Below are positions 59,461-64,000 of a stretch of DNA of 64,000 nucleotides, piece after piece. A program made the translations under genes and the position numbers. Source of the DNA: Haloarcula marina (GTDB lineage Archaea > Halobacteriota > Halobacteria > Halobacteriales > Haloarculaceae); contig NZ_CP100404.1 in the NCBI RefSeq assembly GCF_024218775.1, forward strand, positions 1,736,001 to 1,800,000. Direction: 5' to 3'. The first letter of the stretch is position 1. Every line of letters starts with the position of its first letter. A model generated the notes under the pieces. The model made no database searches, was not told the DNA's origin, and was given only the letters and a program-made list of their open reading frames with translations.

Positions 59461-60917
59461 TTCCCGTTCGCACTCTCGCCGCTGGAACTGTCGACACCCA
59501 TCGCCTCGAACAGTTTCCGTTTGACGGCTTCTTCGGTCAGTTCTAACAGCGTATCCCGGTTGTCGTCGTTCGTCTCCAACCCGGTGAAGATGCCGAGCGG
59601 TATCTCTACGCTCGCGTCCGTCGAGTGTCCGGCCGTCTCGCCCATCCCGCCGAAGGCGTCCGAGAGGACCTTCCCGATGTTCATGCGGATGTCCTTCGAC
59701 CGGGCGGCGAGGTAGATGGTGTCGTCGGCGATAGCGAACACCGCCGTCGTCGTGATGCCTTCGAGGTTGAGGAGGTGCTGGGCGGCCTGCGAGAGCGCGT
59801 CCCGGTCGCGAATGAACCCGGCGTTCGAAACGAGGTGACTGCCCTGTACCTCCCGGTTGCGGATGGCCTCGGCGAGAACGTCCAGCGTCTCGGGACTCAT
59901 CGACGGCGATTCGACCTGTTCCAGCGTGTCGTGGTCGGCGAACGGATAGAGGTACGCCGCCGCGGTCAGGTCCGCCGGGGTGGTGTCGCGCTTGAAGTCC
60001 AGCGTCTCGGCCCGAATGCCGTACAGTAGCGCCGTCGCGACGGTCTGGTCGAGCGAGAGGTCGAGTTCCTGAATGTACTTCGTGAGAATCGTCGAGGTGG
60101 CCGAGACGTTCGGTCGGATGTCCGAGAACGTCGCGTCGTGTTCGTGTTCGTGCTCGTAGTGGTCGATGATGACGTCGACACGGTCGAGTACCGGTTCCCC
60201 GCCCTTGGCCACGTCGACCAAGGCGAACGTATCGTAGTCGTCGAGGTCGACTGATTCGCGCGCCGACAGCTCGATACCCAGCAGATTCACGAACGCGCGG
60301 TTCTCCTGATGGCCGATTTCTCCCTCGTAGATGATGTCGGCCTCGACGTCCCGGCTATCGGCGATGGCCCGGAGCGCGGCCGCGGACGCGATGGAGTCTG
60401 GGTCGGGCGAGCGCTGGATGAGGATAGCCATGCGCTCCTCCGTGGCGTCGATAACGTCGCTCAACTGCGAGGCCTTGTACTCCAGTTCGCCCGTCTCCAG
60501 CGCGCGAAGCGCCGAGTCGGCGATGACCGCGGAGGGATTGATCACCACGTCGGCCCCCAAGTCAGTCAGTTCGTCTGCCGATACCGGGTCGTCCGCCCGA
60601 GCGACGATGAACTGGTCGCCGCCGGCGGCCCGGATGTTCCGAACGGCTTCGGCGTTCGCGTTCACGTCCGGGGACATGATGAGGACCACGTCGCGTTCGC
60701 TGACCGTCTCGACGACGTGTTCTTCGGAGATATCGGCTTGCTGGGCGTTCAGGTCCTGGTCGCGCAACGCTTCGACGCGACCCTCGTCGGCGTCGAGGAT
60801 GAGCACGTCCTTGCCCTCCTCGACCAGTTCTTCGGCCACGGCGTGGCCCACACTCCCGCATCCCAAGATAGCGTACGTCGACATCGAGGCCATCGTGATG
60901 CCGCTGGCTGCACTCAT
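59457..60917 (-). CDS. RCK (TrkA-N) plus DHH/DHHA1 phosphoesterase fusion
   Basis: 486 residues from the ATG at 60917, about 27 nt below a strong TATA element. Residues about 12-130 are a Rossmann RCK domain (YAILGCGSVGHAVAEELVEE, NAQQADISEEHVVETV). The DHH domain follows: IQRSPDPDSIASAAALRAIA, IDHYEHEHEHDATFSDIRPN and SATSTILTKYIQELDLSLD (catalytic Asp/His). DHHA1 completes the C-terminus. Such fusions hydrolyse small cyclic or linear oligonucleotides in some lineages; the substrate here is unproven. It is convergent with the PRC-barrel gene. Confidence 0.9.
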   Translation of the reverse strand: MSAASGITMASMSTYAILGCGSVGHAVAEELVEEGKDVLILDADEGRVEALRDQDLNAQQADISEEHVVETVSERDVVLIMSPDVNANAEAVRNIRAAGGDQFIVARADDPVSADELTDLGADVVINPSAVIADSALRALETGELEYKASQLSDVIDATEERMAILIQRSPDPDSIASAAALRAIADSRDVEADIIYEGEIGHQENRAFVNLLGIELSARESVDLDDYDTFALVDVAKGGEPVLDRVDVIIDHYEHEHEHDATFSDIRPNVSATSTILTKYIQELDLSLDQTVATALLYGIRAETLDFKRDTTPADLTAAAYLYPFADHDTLEQVESPSMSPETLDVLAEAIRNREVQGSHLVSNAGFIRDRDALSQAAQHLLNLEGITTTAVFAIADDTIYLAARSKDIRMNIGKVLSDAFGGMGETAGHSTDASVEIPLGIFTGLETNDDNRDTLLELTEEAVKRKLFEAMGVDSSSGESANGN

Positions 60918-60936
60918 TGGGTTTGTCTGTGGGTGC

Positions 60937-60950
60937 GATATACTTATATC
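60937..60950 (-). promoter_or_regulatory. TATA region of the RCK-DHH gene
   Basis: GATATA-CT-TATATC, an AT-rich dyad 20-33 nt before the ATG at 60917. Its symmetry means it may also be a regulator site. Confidence 0.55.
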
Positions 60951-61115
60951 ACACCGTCTCCCGTACGGTCTGTACAACCCGTGACGTGGCTGGTCGGCAC
61001 ACCCCCTCAGTTACCCTCGACCGTCGATTCAGGGTGTCAGTCGTGCTACCGTCACGCGAATTTCTCGGCTCGAAAGGAAACGTATTTACAAACCCCTCCG
61101 CAAGAAACATTCGCT

Positions 61116-61189
61116 GGGCCGGTAGCTCAGTCTGGCAGAGCGACGGCCTCTTAAGCCGTCGGTCGAGGGTTCAAATCCCTTCCGGCCCG
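61116..61189 (+). tRNA. trnK: tRNA-Lys (CUU anticodon)
   Basis: A complete 74-nt cloverleaf: acceptor GGGCCGG paired with CCGGCCC, D-arm GCTC...GAGC, anticodon stem ACGGC/GCCGT with loop CTCTTAA (anticodon CTT, lysine AAG), T-arm GAGGG-TTCAAAT-CCCTT and discriminator G. No intron is seen. CCA is not encoded, as usual in haloarchaea. A TATA-like GTATTTACA (61082-61090) lies about 30 nt upstream. Confidence 0.97.
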
Positions 61190-61220
61190 TTTTCCACGAG
61201 GACGCTACTGGGTAGCGAAG

Positions 61221-61233
61221 CGGTTTCAAACCG
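61221..61233. repeat. Dyad between tRNA-Lys and the small membrane gene
   Basis: CGGTTT-C-AAACCG, a perfect 6-bp inverted repeat 32 nt after the tRNA. It could help end transcription or bind a regulator. Confidence 0.35.
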
Positions 61234-61313
61234 AGTAACCGTGGTTATAATCGAAGCAATATCTGACACGTTCCCGGGAAACAGATTTATGCCCGCCTCG
61301 TGAACGGCCGACT

Positions 61314-61562
61314 ATGCCTGCCCTCCCACTGTTGCAGTTGCCCGGCGGCGCCGAACTCATCATCGTACTGGTCGTATTGGTCATCGGTCTCGCGATACTC
61401 GTGGGGTCCATCCTCGCGACCTACTGGGTGTACAAGGACGCGACGAGACGCGGCGACGACAACGCCATCATCTGGACGGTCCTGACGGCGCTCGGGTTCT
61501 TCATCGGCCTGATTCCCGGCCTCATCGTGGTCGCCGTTTACGCCCTCGTCGTTCGGAAGTGA
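61314..61562 (+). CDS. 82-residue two-helix membrane protein
   Basis: MPALPLLQLPGGAELIIVLV opens the protein, followed by helix 1 (LVIGLAILVGSILATYWVYK), a charged turn DATRRGDDNA and helix 2 (ALGFFIGLIPGLIVVAVYAL) with a basic end. The pattern (YWVYKDA..RG) resembles the PLDc_N-type small membrane proteins. A TATA-like CAGATTTATG lies about 30 nt before the ATG. Function is unknown. Confidence 0.72.
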   Translation: MPALPLLQLPGGAELIIVLVVLVIGLAILVGSILATYWVYKDATRRGDDNAIIWTVLTALGFFIGLIPGLIVVAVYALVVRK

Positions 61563-61571
61563 ACGGCGGCC

Positions 61572-62012
61572 TCAGTGGTCCAGTTGCTTGGCCATCGCGA
61601 CGTGCGGAATCCCCGCTTCTTCGAACGTCTCGCCGACGACTTCGTAGCCCAGTGACTCGTAGAACCCGCGAACGTGCGTCTGCCCGTGGAGTTTCGCTTT
61701 CGTCGCCCCCCGTTCTCGGGCGCGTTCCTCCGCCGTTTCCATCACCCGCACACCGAGGCCCTCGCCGCGATAGTCCGCGAGGACCGCGACCCGTTCGACC
61801 TTGGCCGTCGCATCGTCGACGAGGCGAAACCGGGCCGTCGCCACCGGTGTCTCGCCGTCGGTGACGACGACGTGCGTGGCCACGCCGTCCTTATCGTCCA
61901 TCTCCACCGCCTCCGGGACGCCCTGTTCCTCGATGAACACCGTCCGGCGGACGCGCCGCGCTAGGTCGCCGAGTTCGGCGTCGTCACCGACGCGGCAGTC
62001 GTACGATTCCAT
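61572..62012 (-). CDS. GNAT family N-acetyltransferase (ElaA-like)
   Basis: 146 residues from the ATG at 62012 (MESYDCRVGDDAELGDLARR). The acetyl-CoA loop is VERVAVLADYRGEGLGVRVM; RRTVFIEEQGVPEAVEMDDK opens the fold, and HGQTHVRGFYESLGYEVVGE near the C-terminus is the usual end. The overall pattern matches ElaA/YjcF-like GNATs. The acceptor is unknown. It is convergent with the small membrane gene. Confidence 0.9.
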   Translation of the reverse strand: MESYDCRVGDDAELGDLARRVRRTVFIEEQGVPEAVEMDDKDGVATHVVVTDGETPVATARFRLVDDATAKVERVAVLADYRGEGLGVRVMETAEERARERGATKAKLHGQTHVRGFYESLGYEVVGETFEEAGIPHVAMAKQLDH

Positions 62013-62107
62013 GGGGGTCGTTGGCCGGTCGGCGCGGAGTATCTTGCGTTCCGGGCCCGACCACCGCCCGAAACTATCTATGTGTCGGGCAGAGTACACT
62101 CCCCTGT

Positions 62108-62335
62108 ATGTCCCACGAGTACGTCAGCGACCACGAGCACGACGTGTCGGCCGAGTACCTGTATCCCTCGGACGCCGACGTGCTCGCTATCCACGACGAC
62201 GACGACGGCCGACTGGTCGTGGAAGTCGCTACGGTGTGTCCCGAGTGTAGCACGACGTTGGCGCTGGCCGCGCCGGTCGAGTCGGTGCGGGAGGTCGACG
62301 TGGACCTGCCCCTGGACGACGACTACTACGACTGA
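62108..62335 (+). CDS. 75-residue acidic protein with one zinc knuckle
   Basis: MSHEYVSDHEHDVSAEYLYP, then a beta-rich part with VVEVATVCPECSTTLALAAP (one CPEC knuckle) and an acidic tail ending LPLDDDYYD. With one CxxC it could bind zinc only as a dimer or with His residues of the N-terminus. Such proteins are widespread in haloarchaea; the function is unknown. A TATA-like CTATCTATG lies about 30 nt upstream. Confidence 0.68.
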   Translation: MSHEYVSDHEHDVSAEYLYPSDADVLAIHDDDDGRLVVEVATVCPECSTTLALAAPVESVREVDVDLPLDDDYYD

Positions 62336-62368
62336 GAGAATCCCGAGCGACCCGCCGAGCGGCGGCGA

Positions 62369-63853
62369 TTAGCTCTCGGGGCTGTAGTTCGGCGCTTCGT
62401 CCGTAATCATCACGTCGTGCGGGTGGCTCTCCTGCTGGCCCGCCGCGGAGACGCGGACGAACTCGGCGCGTTCCTTGAACTCCGGAATCGTCTCGGCGCC
62501 GACGTAGCCCATGCCGGACTGCATCCCGCCGACGAGTTGGTGGAGTTCGGAGGCGAGCGACCCCTTGTACGGCGTCGCGGCCTCGACGCCCTCGGGGACG
62601 TACTCCTCGTTCTCGTCGTCTTCCTTGAGGTAGCGCTCGCCGCCGCCTTCGTTCATCGCGCCGACGCTCCCCATGCCGCGGTACTGCTTGTACTTCTTGC
62701 CGTTCATGGTGATGACGCGACCCGGTGCTTCGTCGGTCCCGGCGAAGTACGACCCGAGCATCACCGCGTCGGCCCCCGCGGCGATGGCCTTGATGGCGTC
62801 GCCGGAGTACCGAATCCCGCCGTCGGCGATGACCGGCACGTCGTGTTGGCTCGCCACGTCGGCAACCTGCGAGACGGCCGTAATCTGGGGCATCCCCGCG
62901 CCAGTGACGACGCGCGTGGTACAGATGGAGCCGGGACCGATACCGACCTTCACGCCGTCGGCGAAGTCGACGACGGCCTCGGCGGCCTCCCGGGTGCCGA
63001 TGTTGCCGACGACCACGTCGGCGTCGACTTCGGCTTTGATTTCGCGGGCGCTGTCGATGACGTTCGCGTTGTGCGCGTGGGCGCAGTCGATGAACAGGAT
63101 GTCCGCGCCAGCGTCGGCGGCGGTCTGGGCACGGCCCACCTCGAACGGGCCGACGGCGGCCCCGACCCGGAGCTTTCCGTTCTCGTCGCGGGCGGCCTCG
63201 TCGTACTCGCGGCGCTGGAGGACGCCCTTCATCGTCACGAGACCGACGAGTCGGTTCTCCTGGTCGACGATGGGGACGCGCTCAATCTTGTGGTCGTACA
63301 TCAGTTCGAGCGCTTCCCGCGGCGTCACGTCTTCGGGGGCCGTGACCACTTCGTCGGTCATGGCCTCGGTGACGGCGTCGGACTCGCCGACTTCGAGGTA
63401 CGGCCGGATGTCGGTGCCCGAGATGATACCCAGCACTTCGCCGCTCTCCTCGTCGACGACGGGCGCGCCGGAGACGCCGCGGCGCTCCATCATCTCGTCG
63501 ACTTCCTTGACCGTCTGTTGGGGGCTGGCCGTGACGACGTCGCGGATGATGAGTTCGTCTGCGCGCTTGACGCGCTCGATTTCGGCCGCCATCTCCTCGG
63601 CGTCCATGTTGCGGTGGAGGACGCCGAGTCCGCCCTGCCGGGCCATCGCGATAGCCATGTCGCTCTCGGTGACGGTGTCCATCGCCGCGGTCAGCACCGG
63701 GACGTTGAGACTGACGCTCTTCGAGACGCGTGTGCCGGTGTCGGCCTCGTCGGGTTCGACGCGCGACTCCTTCGGTCGCAGGAGTACGTCGTCGAAGGTC
63801 AACGCTTCCGGGACGCGGAGTTTCTCGGAGAAAGGCTCGGAATCGTTCGCCAT
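62369..63853 (-). CDS. guaB: Inosine-5'-monophosphate dehydrogenase
   Basis: 494 residues from the ATG at 63853 ([20 protein letters not shown]), full length; the earlier in-frame ATG at 63979 adds residues without family match. The TIM barrel holds the catalytic loop [20 protein letters not shown] with the active-site Cys. The CBS pair (about 95-215) includes [20 protein letters not shown] and [20 protein letters not shown]. The flap [20 protein letters not shown] follows. It makes XMP, the committed step to GTP. The purine gene purF is 18 kb away. Confidence 0.96.
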   Translation of the reverse strand: MANDSEPFSEKLRVPEALTFDDVLLRPKESRVEPDEADTGTRVSKSVSLNVPVLTAAMDTVTESDMAIAMARQGGLGVLHRNMDAEEMAAEIERVKRADELIIRDVVTASPQQTVKEVDEMMERRGVSGAPVVDEESGEVLGIISGTDIRPYLEVGESDAVTEAMTDEVVTAPEDVTPREALELMYDHKIERVPIVDQENRLVGLVTMKGVLQRREYDEAARDENGKLRVGAAVGPFEVGRAQTAADAGADILFIDCAHAHNANVIDSAREIKAEVDADVVVGNIGTREAAEAVVDFADGVKVGIGPGSICTTRVVTGAGMPQITAVSQVADVASQHDVPVIADGGIRYSGDAIKAIAAGADAVMLGSYFAGTDEAPGRVITMNGKKYKQYRGMGSVGAMNEGGGERYLKEDDENEEYVPEGVEAATPYKGSLASELHQLVGGMQSGMGYVGAETIPEFKERAEFVRVSAAGQQESHPHDVMITDEAPNYSPES

Positions 63854-64000
63854 GTAAGTCGTCCATGACCGCCGGGCAAAAACGTTGCGAGACGGCATCG
63901 CTCTGGTGTGTGGTGGCACAGCGTGTCCGGAATTTCGACGGTCAGCGGGACACCCGTCCAGTTTATGCGCCGAATTCACACGGTTCGCGGCGTGTGGTCC
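63854..64000. other. Right-edge intergenic sequence
   Basis: 147 bp upstream of guaB, containing its promoter region. No further gene is recognised before the window ends. Confidence 0.5.

Noticed and set aside
62417-63868. 483-codon plus-strand ORF over guaB
   Set aside because: Antisense shadow of guaB, with Val/Asp/Gly-rich low-information sequence.

Overview
The window is chromosomal DNA of a haloarchaeon (class Halobacteria). The evidence is GC-rich, acidic, Asp/Glu-heavy proteins, Tat signals on nearly every exported protein, TATA-like elements about 25-30 nt before many start codons (leaderless transcription), and archaeal information-processing genes: Elp3, RqcH, pelota, Lhr, SmAP, L37e, Cdc48 and PRC-barrel/RCK-DHH proteins. 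I cannot assign a genus from the sequence alone.

Left end (1-4000) is the only clearly accessory region. It has the 5' end of an EF-1A-like GTPase gene with a frameshift, a DUF7344-type winged-helix gene, and a 3.15-kb block holding a tyrosine recombinase, a DUF5805-type RHH-like gene, about 1.4 kb of gene-poor or decayed DNA and a tiny membrane protein. A 22-bp inverted repeat (20 of 22 positions identical) brackets this block at 845-866 and 3977-3998. It may be an invertible or mobile segment.

4046-9440 is an iron/siderophore uptake locus: two Tat lipoprotein binding proteins, each followed by a related small protein of unknown function, plus a FecCD permease and an ATPase. Both promoter regions carry paired DtxR/IdeR-like boxes. 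Then come elp3, and a redox pair (FAD oxidoreductase and pirin) sharing a TTACC-N4-GGTAA operator. After these are SRPBCC, MBL-fold, renalase-like and Tat lipoprotein genes, with a stack of dyads before the MBL gene.

17.8-22.7 kb links RqcH and pelota (ribosome rescue) around two DUF4013 membrane proteins, the second preceded by a TGACGATA operator array. 22.8-36 kb carries a GAF histidine kinase, an RNase Z-like MBL protein, a membrane-anchored wHTH regulator, Lhr helicase, a beta-carbonic anhydrase, a PH-domain pair, a 34-residue zinc ribbon and a Dna2-like nuclease-helicase. 36-43 kb has DUF2237, a relay of overlapping small ORFs, FemAB-like, DUF2342, M42 peptidase and AI-2E-type genes.

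42.9-44.7 kb is the SmAP-L37e-purF cluster. 44.8-51 kb is a heme-copper oxidase locus (DUF420, coxB, coxA, an unknown membrane protein, coxC) with a possible 19-codon leader ORF coupled to coxA. 51-64 kb contains cdc48 with a small Hsp20-like partner, hydrolases, archaetidylserine synthase, MFS, thioredoxin, a PRC-barrel protein convergent with an RCK-DHH protein, tRNA-Lys(CUU), small proteins and guaB.
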